From positions 3,904,853 through 3,968,852 of the forward strand of contig OY282456.1 in assembly GCA_958296225.1 (NCBI GenBank): a DNA stretch of 64,000 bases. Reading direction: 5' to 3'. The translations under genes were made by a program, and so were the position numbers. Shown piece by piece: positions 49,378 to 56,907 of this stretch (its first letter is position 1; every line of letters begins with the position of its first letter). This DNA is from an uncultured Dehalococcoidia bacterium (lineage in GTDB: Bacteria > Chloroflexota > Dehalococcoidia > Lucifugimonadales > UBA3495). The notes under the pieces are model-generated. The model had not been told where the DNA came from, did no database searches, and saw only the letters and a list, made by a program, of their open reading frames with translations.

Positions 49378-50571
49378 CTAGTTATCCGCCTCGCCGCCGT
49401 AGCCCGGCGCCCGCTCCCGGCTGCGGTGCGGCGCCGTGGCCGGCCGCAGGGTGATGCCGGCGCCATCCTCGGCAATGCCCGCGCTGGCCAGCCCGTCCAG
49501 CGACAATTGCTCTACGTACTCGCGCGGCAATTGCAGCCGACCCGCCCGGTCCACCACCAGATACTCCGCTTCCTGTCCTTCATCCCCTCGGTAGGACGAC
49601 ATCAGATACGACTCGGAGCCGATGCGCCCATCCCGGATGCGAACCACCCGGTCCACCCAGTGGGCAATGCCGGCGTAGTGGGTTACGATGATAACCGTTA
49701 TCCCGAACTGCCGGTTGATGCGTTGCAGCATTCGGAACACGTCCTCGGCCATGTTCGTATCCAGTTCGCCCGTTGGTTCGTCGGCCAGCAGCAGGGGCGG
49801 ATTATTCGCCAGGGCAACGGCAATGGCGACCCGCTGCTGCTCCCCGCCCGACAGTTCCGATGGATAGCGCCGGCCCTTATCGGACATTTGCAGCGCGTCC
49901 AGCAGCGCGTCAGCCCGTTGGCGGCGCAGCTTCCGCGCCGTGCCGGCAATGGCCTGGGGCAGTTCAATGTTATCGCGCACGTTGAGATAAGGCACCAGGT
50001 TGCGCCCCGTCGCCTGCCACACGAAGCCGACTTCCCGCCGGCGGTACGCCACCAAATCCTGGTCGCTGATGTCCAGCAAATCCCGCTCGCCCACTCGTAT
50101 CCGGCCGGCCGAGGGCCGCTCCAGCCCGGCCAGAATATTCAGCAGCGTGGTTTTACCCGACCCGCTGGCGCCCACGATGCCAACCAGCTCGCCGCGCGCT
50201 ATCGCCAGGTCCACCCCCCGCAGCGCCACCACTTCCAGGTCGGCCGGCTTGTAAATCTTGAACAGGTCGTTGGCTTCCATATAAGGAGGCGCAAAATCCG
50301 CTTCGTCAGGGTCGGCCCACGCTGCGGGGGACAGTGCGTAGGCCGGCTCCGTTTCCGGCAGCGGCGCGGGTATCGGTTCGGGCAACGCCGTTTTCACCGG
50401 CTGCGCCGCCGCGACTCCATCCGATGCCGGGGCAACGGGCGCTGCTGCCGGCGGCGGTGGCCCCGGCAAGCCGGTGGCTGCGTCGCCGGCAGCCGGCTGC
50501 CCCCGGCGTTCCGGGGGCATAAACTGCCGGGCGTATTCATCATTCGCGTTACGTTGTGGCGATTCAGACAT
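49378..50571 (-). CDS. ABC transporter ATP-binding protein with proline-rich N-terminus
   Basis: A 397-residue ATPase of the MacB/LolD type. Residues 1 to about 95 are an unusual, probably disordered Pro/Ala-rich extension (GLPGPPPPAAAPVAPASDG...). The nucleotide-binding domain follows: YMEANDLFKIYKPADLEVVALRGVDL, Walker A GASGSGKT, signature LSGGEQQRVAIAVAL, Walker B LLLADEPTGELDT, H-loop VTHYAG. The C-terminal 70 residues include a segment reading AEYLVVDRAGRLQLPREYVEQLSLDG, an AbrB-like swapped-hairpin pattern found in some Chloroflexota ATPases. I placed the start at the ATG at 50571. It is co-directional with the next ATPase. Confidence 0.86.
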   Translation of the reverse strand: MSESPQRNANDEYARQFMPPERRGQPAAGDAATGLPGPPPPAAAPVAPASDGVAAAQPVKTALPEPIPAPLPETEPAYALSPAAWADPDEADFAPPYMEANDLFKIYKPADLEVVALRGVDLAIARGELVGIVGASGSGKTTLLNILAGLERPSAGRIRVGERDLLDISDQDLVAYRRREVGFVWQATGRNLVPYLNVRDNIELPQAIAGTARKLRRQRADALLDALQMSDKGRRYPSELSGGEQQRVAIAVALANNPPLLLADEPTGELDTNMAEDVFRMLQRINRQFGITVIIVTHYAGIAHWVDRVVRIRDGRIGSESYLMSSYRGDEGQEAEYLVVDRAGRLQLPREYVEQLSLDGLASAGIAEDGAGITLRPATAPHRSRERAPGYGGEADN

Positions 50572-51382
50572 CCTGTTCAGACTCAACAAGCTGGTATTTG
50601 GGAAACCGCCGGCATTATAACCCATAATCCGCATCCGCCGCCTGGCCCGGCGCCTGGCAGTATGCGGCCCCCTGCCTGAAAGCCCTCTCCCCTTGTGGAG
50701 ATGGTTGGGCCGCACGGCCGGCGCGGTAGCCGGCCTGATAGCCCTCTCCCCTTGTGGGAGAGGGTTGGGTGAGGGGTAGTGCTCCTGCTCCGGCATAAGG
50801 GAAATCCGGCGCCTGCAAAAATATCCTGTCCATCCTGTCCATCCCTGTAAAATTACCCCTTGCGCCCGCAAGAACGCACGTGCTATCATAGCGGCGTCAG
50901 GCGAAAAGTCAATACCCCGACCGGGTTTCAGGTAATCACGGCCAACCCCATCAGCAGCCAAGTCGCACCGGCTATCGCAGGAGACTGCCGCCGACCGCTT
51001 TAACCGGCGTAGTCCCCTCGGCCACGGCGTCCGCCACAGCGCCCCATGCTCCGGGCATGGAAAATCCGAGCTAAAAACCCCGCGCAAACCTCCGGCCGTA
51101 GGGCTGATAATCCCTGAAACCCGGTCCACCGCAAATCAATCGCCCGACCAAATCCGAACGCACGGAGCCAAAGGAGCCGCCTATGCCAACCTAGCCGAAC
51201 CGTCCCCAGCGGCGCCCCATTCGCCTGACTGCTGCCGCTGCCAACCCACCAATCCCTGCCTAATCAGGAGTGCAACTGCAATTGGAACCGTCCCCGATAG
51301 TTATAGCATTAGGGAGCGGGGCTTGCGGCCCGCTCCCCAGGTGTCCGCCGTTGTGCGGCCCCGTTGTGCGGCCCCATTGACG
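50572..51382. other. Gene-free region with dispersed repeats
   Basis: I see no convincing gene in these 811 bases between the ATPase and arsM, both on the minus strand. At about 50684-50776 two copies of an inverted CCCTCTCCCCTTGTGG / GAGAGGGTTGGG motif occur, the same kind as near 18341. At 51312-51337 a hairpin (GGGAGCGGG with CCCGCTCCC) may terminate arsM transcripts, though it lacks a clear U-run. The remainder shows nothing I can identify. Confidence 0.5.
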
Positions 51383-52264
51383 TCAGGCCGGCTTGCGGGC
51401 CGACACTTTTACGCTGGCAACGTTCAGGGGCAGGTCGTCCGCGTCAAGCCGGAGCGCCTCGTCGCTAGTGGCGATGTCGGTGAAACCGGCGGCGGCCATC
51501 CGCGCCAGGTAGGTTCCCCGGTACTCGGCCCCGCCGATGCAGGATGCCCACGCCTCGGCGTCGGTGAGGCGCGGCCCGTCCTCGGAGAGCGCCAGCATAT
51601 CGGACACGTGCAGCCGCCCGCCCGGCGTCAGCACCCGGTAGGCTTCCTGGAACACCGCATCCTTGTCGGGAGACAGGCAAATCACGCAGTTGCTGATTAC
51701 CACGTCCACGCTGGAGTCAGGCAGTGGAATATCCTCCAGATGCCCCGCCACAAACTCTACGTTGGCAAGGCCCATGCGGTCGCGGTTGGCGTTGGCCAGA
51801 GCCAGCATCTCCGGCGTCATATCCAGCCCAAAGACCCGGCCCGACTCGCCCACCTGCTCGGCGGCGATGAAACAGTCAATGCCCCCGCCGGAACCCAGGT
51901 CCAGCACCGTCTCGCCGGGGCGCAAATCGGCCAGTGCGGTAGGATTGCCGCACCCCGCCGAAGCCGCCATCGCCTCCACCGGCAAACCTTGCAGCTGGGC
52001 CGCGTTGTACAGCGCCATCGCCCGCTCGGTGTCCTCCGGCCCGCAGCAGGCAGCGGCATTAGTCGCCGCGCCGCACCCGCAGGCCGCCGCATCATGGCCG
52101 CAGTCATCGCCGCCGCAAGCGCCGTGGCCGCAGTTCTCGGCGCCGCAGCCAGCATTGGCCGCCGGCGTAACGTCGGTCAACTGGATGACCCGCAGCGCCC
52201 GCTGGCCGTAGCGTTCCTGCACCACCTGGCGAATCTCATCGGTATTATTCGGCATCGTAGTCAT
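51383..52264 (-). CDS. arsM: Arsenite S-adenosylmethionine methyltransferase
   Basis: A 293-residue ArsM. It methylates As(III) using SAM and thiols, giving volatile or less retained species. The SAM site is VLDLGSGGGIDCF (about 120-132). Arsenic-binding cysteines are likely among Cys74, Cys193/Cys196 (VISNCVICLSPDK) and Cys242 (SCIGGAEY). Unusual is an N-terminal Cys/His-rich insertion, residues about 40-74, with eight Cys (40, 45, 50, 55, 62, 64, 73, 74) in a CG.....CGHGACGGDDCGHD pattern, which may bind metal. No arsR or other ars gene is adjacent. It is divergent from the flavin monooxygenase at 52500. Confidence 0.92.
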   Translation of the reverse strand: MTTMPNNTDEIRQVVQERYGQRALRVIQLTDVTPAANAGCGAENCGHGACGGDDCGHDAAACGCGAATNAAACCGPEDTERAMALYNAAQLQGLPVEAMAASAGCGNPTALADLRPGETVLDLGSGGGIDCFIAAEQVGESGRVFGLDMTPEMLALANANRDRMGLANVEFVAGHLEDIPLPDSSVDVVISNCVICLSPDKDAVFQEAYRVLTPGGRLHVSDMLALSEDGPRLTDAEAWASCIGGAEYRGTYLARMAAAGFTDIATSDEALRLDADDLPLNVASVKVSARKPA

Positions 52265-52460
52265 CAGCGCCTCCCATTAAGGTTTGGGCATGGATAGACG
52301 AAATGGACCGGACTTAACCATACTGGCCGCCCGTGTTGATTTATGCTACGCCGGCCGGCGTCCGCCGTCAAACGCAACTCGCAACCCCGGCCAATCGTAA
52401 AACCGCCATTCCCCCCTCTGCGTCTCGGCGTCAAAGCCCCACCCTCCCCGGCGCGGCAAT

Positions 52461-52468
52461 GCTATAAT
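52461..52468 (+). promoter_or_regulatory. Extended -10 promoter element
   Basis: TGC-TATAAT (TATAAT at 52463-52468, TG one base before it) is a perfect extended -10. It lies 31 bases before the ATG of the flavin monooxygenase, in the divergent region with arsM. No clear -35 is needed with an extended -10, and none is obvious. Confidence 0.5.
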
Positions 52469-52499
52469 CGCGCCAATTCAACCGCCCAACGGAACGACT

Positions 52500-53555
52500 A
52501 TGCGATTCGGCCACTTCTTCTACCCCATGAAATTCGACGATTCCCGCGACGACCAGGCAATACAGGAATGCCTGGACGAAGCCGAACTGGTCGAAGCTCT
52601 CGGCTTTGACGCCATCTGGATTGCCGAGCACTACTTTACCGGCGAATGCGTGTACGGCGACCCGCTGGTGTTCGCCAGCGCGGTGGCGGTCAAAACCAGC
52701 CGGGTGTTGTTGGGATTCGGCATCATCGAACTCCCCCTGCACAACCCCGTCCGCGTCGCAATGCAAACCGCGCTGCTGGACAACCTGAGCCGTGGCCGCC
52801 TGGTGGTAGGCACGGCCAAAGGCTCCAACTACAACGCCTTTGAATACATCGGTTTCGGCAGCGACCCGGCGCTGGGCGCCGCCCAGATGGAAGAGGCGGA
52901 AGAGCTGCTGGTAACGGCCTGGACCACCGACAACGTCGATTTTCGCGGCCAGCACTGGCAGGTATCCTTCCCGTCCGTGCGCCCACGGCCCTACCAAAAA
53001 CCCCATCCGCCGCTGGCCCGGGCCTGCATCAACCGGGAATCCATCATCGAGATGGCCCGCATCGGCCGCCCCATCCTGCTCCGCGGCCGTTCCGTCAACA
53101 GCGTCGCCGCCGACATCGCCTTGTACCGTGACACCATGGCCGGCGCCGGTTTCGACGCACAATCCATTGAGCGCAACCTGGACCAAATCTGGGTGTGGCG
53201 GGAGATGCACCTGGCCGATACCGATGACCAGGCGATGGCTGAATTCCTGCCGGCCAACTACCGCGCCTACTCCATAATGCAGGATTACCGCGCGCGGTGG
53301 AACCCCAAAGAGTTCCCCATGTCCCGGCAGGCGCCGCCCGTCCAGCGGGACGGTTACGCCGACTATCCCGACCCCGACGCCGCCGAAAACCTGGTCGGCA
53401 GCCCCCGCCGGGTGGCCGAGCAGATTGACCAGATGCGCAAGGCCGGCATCCGCAACCTTATGCTTACCAACCGCGGCCTGATGTCCCGGGCCGCTACCCA
53501 CCGCTCCCTCAAACTCCTCGCCGAACAGGTAATGCCCCAGTTCCGCGACGCTTGA
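52500..53555 (+). CDS. LLM-class flavin-dependent monooxygenase
   Basis: A 351-residue luciferase-like monooxygenase. Family segments are MRFGHFFYPMKFDDSRDD, FDAIWIAEHYFTGECVYGDPLVFASAVAVKTSRVLLGFGI, HNPVRVAMQTALLDNLSRGRLVVGTAKGSNYN, and the late AENLVGSPRRVAEQIDQMRKAGIRNLML. It is distant from the enzyme at 10495 and belongs to another subgroup. It is probably FMN dependent; the substrate is unknown. A TATAAT extended -10 element lies just upstream. Confidence 0.9.
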   Translation: MRFGHFFYPMKFDDSRDDQAIQECLDEAELVEALGFDAIWIAEHYFTGECVYGDPLVFASAVAVKTSRVLLGFGIIELPLHNPVRVAMQTALLDNLSRGRLVVGTAKGSNYNAFEYIGFGSDPALGAAQMEEAEELLVTAWTTDNVDFRGQHWQVSFPSVRPRPYQKPHPPLARACINRESIIEMARIGRPILLRGRSVNSVAADIALYRDTMAGAGFDAQSIERNLDQIWVWREMHLADTDDQAMAEFLPANYRAYSIMQDYRARWNPKEFPMSRQAPPVQRDGYADYPDPDAAENLVGSPRRVAEQIDQMRKAGIRNLMLTNRGLMSRAATHRSLKLLAEQVMPQFRDA

Positions 53556-53673
53556 ACGCGCCAACCGGCAGGGGCCAATAATCATTCGCCCCAACGGTAA
53601 AGCGTGCCGAGGCGCCGGGGCAGCCACAAAGGTTGCCTCTACATTGCAATTACACCACCCAGGCTGAGCCCGG

Positions 53674-54549
53674 ATGCGCCGGTTGATCTTCCTGGCCGTG
53701 CTATTGACGGTCTTCCCGGCCGGTTGTGGGGACGGCCCTGCCGTCGGTGACGTTTCACCCGCCGGTACCGAGCCGTCGCCCATATTTTCCATGCGGCAGC
53801 TCTGGGAATGGCACGATGTCTTGATGGATGACTCGTTGCATTGGGAGGAGTCGCTCCGAGATTTAGCGCCGGCCGCAGGGTATCCGTTGGTTACTCTGAC
53901 GTGGGTGGATGAAACATCAGGGCGGGTGGTGCTCGGCGTGAACTGTGAGGCCAACGTCCAGCCGGTCAGAAGGGCAATCAAGGAGCGCAGCGCCGTTCTT
54001 GGCGTACCCTGGGATGCTATCGAGGTCAAGGCGACCGGGAGAGCACGCCCCGCGGCCATAGGTTACAATCATTTGGAAGAATGCCAGCCGCCGCACCCGG
54101 CCGGTTTCGGCGGGTACTTCTTCAGAGGGGACACGGAGTTTTACGTTTATCTGTTACGCCCTTCGCAGGAGGCGGCTGAGGTGGTGATGGTCTATCAAAT
54201 CGGCCCGGTGCGTTGGGGCGAGGAGCGGAACGTATTTGCGCTGCAAGGAGACTTCACGTTCACGCAGTTAGAGGATTGGTACGGCCGCTTCTCCGGGGAT
54301 TGGCGGAAACGCTACTCGAAAGGAGAACCGTCGGAGTACCTGGAGTTGGTGACCCTCCCCGGCTACTCTCATGAAGGGCCTTTGAACTTAACGTATGCTG
54401 GAACCTATCCCAGGATGAACCGGATTCTATTTCGGATAAAGCCGGGTTCGGATGCGCCGGCAATCAGGATGGCCCTTGCAGAACGGCTTACTGCGCTGGA
54501 TATACCCCTAGAGGCAGTCGTCATCGAAGTTCAGCCCTCTCGACCGTGA
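53674..54549 (+). CDS. Hypothetical lipoprotein
   Basis: A 291-residue protein that I do not recognise. The N-terminus RRLIFLAVLLTVFPAGCGDG is a lipoprotein signal with Cys near residue 18. The mature part has GRVVLGVNCEANVQPVRRAIKERSAVLGVPWDAIEVKATG near the middle and a similar statement MNRILFRIKPGSDAPAIRMALAERLTALDIPLEAVVIEVQ at the end, an internal repeat of about 40 residues in which a VLGVPWDAI-like turn occurs twice. That suggests two copies of a small alpha/beta domain. No promoter or operon partner is evident. Confidence 0.65.
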   Translation: MRRLIFLAVLLTVFPAGCGDGPAVGDVSPAGTEPSPIFSMRQLWEWHDVLMDDSLHWEESLRDLAPAAGYPLVTLTWVDETSGRVVLGVNCEANVQPVRRAIKERSAVLGVPWDAIEVKATGRARPAAIGYNHLEECQPPHPAGFGGYFFRGDTEFYVYLLRPSQEAAEVVMVYQIGPVRWGEERNVFALQGDFTFTQLEDWYGRFSGDWRKRYSKGEPSEYLELVTLPGYSHEGPLNLTYAGTYPRMNRILFRIKPGSDAPAIRMALAERLTALDIPLEAVVIEVQPSRP

Positions 54550-54666
54550 GATGTGCCAACTATCCGGGTTGGAGCGCTGCGCTCAGCATCAGGCTCGCTC
54601 CGTGTTGCCCTTGCCAACCGCCCGTGCTAATCTGCGGGCGACTATCCAACACGGAGCGAACCTGCT

Positions 54667-55752
54667 ATGCAAATCACCGGCGCTACCACCCGCGTTCTGC
54701 AAACCCCCGCCGACAACCCCCTGGTGGTCGGCATCGACCAGCCCGGCGTCCGGGAGTTCGTCACCCTGGAGCTGAACACCGATGAGGGCATCACCGGCGT
54801 CGGCGTCACCTTCTTTGGCGGGCCACTGGTCAATTCGCTGCGGCAGGCGGTGGACGATTTGGCGACGCTGGCCGTGGGCGCCGACCCGATGCACCCGGAA
54901 GCCGTCTGGGGCCGGCTGATGGACGCCTGCGCCTCCGCCGGGCCGGAAGGCATCCTGTCCCTGGCCCTGGCCGCCGTGGATCTGGCGGTGTGGGACATCA
55001 AGGGCAAGGCGCTGGACCAGTCGGTATGCGCGCTGCTGGGCGGTTATCGCGACCGGGCCCCCACCTACGCCAGCGGCGCGCTGATGCGGCCCATGGGCCT
55101 GGAATACCTGGCCGAGGCCGGCCCGCGCTTGGTGGAGCAGGGCTTCCGCCAGATGAAAACCCAGATGGGCGCCGAGCCCACCGCCGCCCGCGAAGTGGCC
55201 CGCATCCGCACCCTGCGCGACGCCATCGGCCCCGACATCGACTTGATGTGCGACATCAACCAGCTCTGGAACGTCAACCAGGCCATCCAGATTGGCAGCA
55301 TGGTCGAAGAATACCGCCTCTACTGGCTGGAGGACGTGGTAGCGCGGGATGACTACCAGGGCCTCGCCCGTGTCGCCGACGCGCTGACCACGCCCATCGC
55401 CGCCGGCGAGTACGTCTATGGCATCCGTCCCTTCCGCCACATGGTAGAGCAGCGCAGCGTCGACATCGTGATGGTTGACCTGCTGCGCGCCGGCGGCATC
55501 ACGCCTTTCCGCAAAATCGCCGGCCTGGCCGAGGCGTTCAACCTGCCGGTGGTGTCCCACCTCATCCCGGAGGTGCAGGTGCATACCATCTCCGCCATCC
55601 CCAACGGGCTGACGGTGGAGTATATGCCCTGGTCGCTGCGGCTGTTCGACGAGACGCCCGACATCGTGGACGGCGACATCGTGGTGCCCGACCGGCCCGG
55701 CCTGGGCCTGTCCTTCAGCCAGGACGCCATCGCCCAATACCAAATCGCCTGA
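54667..55752 (+). CDS. Mandelate racemase/muconate-lactonizing enzyme family protein
   Basis: A 361-residue enolase-superfamily enzyme. Candidate active-site residues are Lys164 in RQMKTQ, metal ligands Asp196 (CDINQ), Glu222 (YWLEDV) and Glu248 (AAGEY), and His298 in PVVSHLIPE. This pattern resembles the mandelate-racemase-like sugar-acid dehydratases. The lid loop near residues 20-50 is family-typical. The precise substrate cannot be told. The NIPSNAP gene 94 bases downstream may be co-transcribed. Enolase-superfamily expansion is known in SAR202-type bacteria. Confidence 0.9.
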   Translation: MQITGATTRVLQTPADNPLVVGIDQPGVREFVTLELNTDEGITGVGVTFFGGPLVNSLRQAVDDLATLAVGADPMHPEAVWGRLMDACASAGPEGILSLALAAVDLAVWDIKGKALDQSVCALLGGYRDRAPTYASGALMRPMGLEYLAEAGPRLVEQGFRQMKTQMGAEPTAAREVARIRTLRDAIGPDIDLMCDINQLWNVNQAIQIGSMVEEYRLYWLEDVVARDDYQGLARVADALTTPIAAGEYVYGIRPFRHMVEQRSVDIVMVDLLRAGGITPFRKIAGLAEAFNLPVVSHLIPEVQVHTISAIPNGLTVEYMPWSLRLFDETPDIVDGDIVVPDRPGLGLSFSQDAIAQYQIA

Positions 55753-55845
55753 CCCCAATCCGACAAAATCCCGCCCCTCCCGTCTATCCTGTCCATCAAC
55801 CAATGTAAAGCAAACGATGTCAAACAAAACCGGAGGCAAACTGCC

Positions 55846-56160
55846 ATGGCAACCTACCAATTGCGTATCTACACCATCAACCGGGGGATGATGGACTCCT
55901 GGCTCGGCGTGTTCAACGAGCATATCCGGCCCCTGCACGACCGCCTGGGCATCCCGGTGGTGTCCAGTTACGTGAACGCCGACCGCACCGAATTCATCTG
56001 GGTGCGCCGGTTCGACAGCGCCGACGAAATTGCGGAGAAGGAAGCCGCCTACTTCGCCTCGCCGGAGCGCGCCGCCCTGGGCGACCGCCCCACCAGCCAC
56101 ATCGCCAAAATGGAAGTGCGGGTGATGGACGGCGTGGCGGCCACCGTGGGCGCAGCGTAA
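55846..56160 (+). CDS. NIPSNAP family protein
   Basis: A 104-residue ferredoxin-fold dimeric barrel protein. The sequence YQLRIYTINRGMMDSWLGVFNEHIRPLHDRLGIPVVSSYVN followed by EFIWVRRFDSADEIAEKEAAYFASPER is the NIPSNAP pattern. GGAGG precedes the ATG. Bacterial members are often encoded beside dehydratases and oxygenases, perhaps as small dimeric-barrel isomerases or monooxygenases. The function here is unknown. Confidence 0.87.
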   Translation: MATYQLRIYTINRGMMDSWLGVFNEHIRPLHDRLGIPVVSSYVNADRTEFIWVRRFDSADEIAEKEAAYFASPERAALGDRPTSHIAKMEVRVMDGVAATVGAA

Positions 56161-56211
56161 GCCGCCGCCGCATCGCGCCGGCGCTTTTACCAGGATGGCC
56201 GGCGCGAATAA

Positions 56212-56703
56212 CTATTCGCCCCGGCGTATATCCTTCACCATCTCCCGGTGCGGAATGTCCACTTCCAAAAACATCTCGCCCACTTCCTGATAGCCGTGGC
56301 CGGCGTAAAAGGACTTTACGTATTCCTGGGCGTGCAGCGTGATTTGCGCGCAGCCCAGCGCCCGGCCCTGTTCTTCAAGGAATGCCAGCACCTGGCCGCC
56401 GATGCCAAACCGCCGCCACGTCCGTTCCACCGCCATCCGGCCAATATGCGGCCCTTTCCCCGCAACGTCGGGCAACAGGCGGCCGGTGGCGATTACCGCG
56501 CCTTCATGCACCGCCACGGCATGGATGGTATCGGGCGCAGTGTCCGCGTCGTCCACCTCAACGTCGGCGGCGATGCCCTGCTCCCCCACAAAAACGCGCA
56601 TCCGCACGGCAATAGCGCCCTCCAGCTCCGCCGGCGTTTCCACCAGTTTCACCGTGACGCCGCTATTGGCAGCTTTCCGCTCGGTCATAGTCATCATCAG
56701 CAC
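56212..56703 (-). CDS. GNAT-family N-acetyltransferase
   Basis: A 163-residue acetyltransferase. The acetyl-CoA motif A is HIGRMAVERTWRRFGIGGQVLAFLEE with the R-x-x-G-x-G/A-like loop RRFGIGG, preceded by VIATGRLLPD and followed by ITLHAQEYVKSFYAGHGYQEVGEMFLEVDIPH. It matches the ElaA/YjcF-like subgroup. The acceptor is unknown. The first possible start is GTG at 56703; ATG codons two, three and five codons later are possible, and no strong ribosome site settles it. Confidence 0.86.
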   Translation of the reverse strand: MLMMTMTERKAANSGVTVKLVETPAELEGAIAVRMRVFVGEQGIAADVEVDDADTAPDTIHAVAVHEGAVIATGRLLPDVAGKGPHIGRMAVERTWRRFGIGGQVLAFLEEQGRALGCAQITLHAQEYVKSFYAGHGYQEVGEMFLEVDIPHREMVKDIRRGE

Positions 56704-56907
56704 CGCGGTTCAAGTATGGCAGCAAGGGGAGTCGGCAGGTCTCACTGACCGGGCAATGATACACCATAGCCGGGCGGAGTTGCCACCGGTGAAAACCGCA
56801 AGGCGCGGCGCCGGCTGCCATGCGACCTTGACACATACTTCAGTGTGCTTGATAATCCCCGGCGGAACGAACGTATGCAATGCTAGTAAGGTGTCAAGGT
56901 GATTGCT

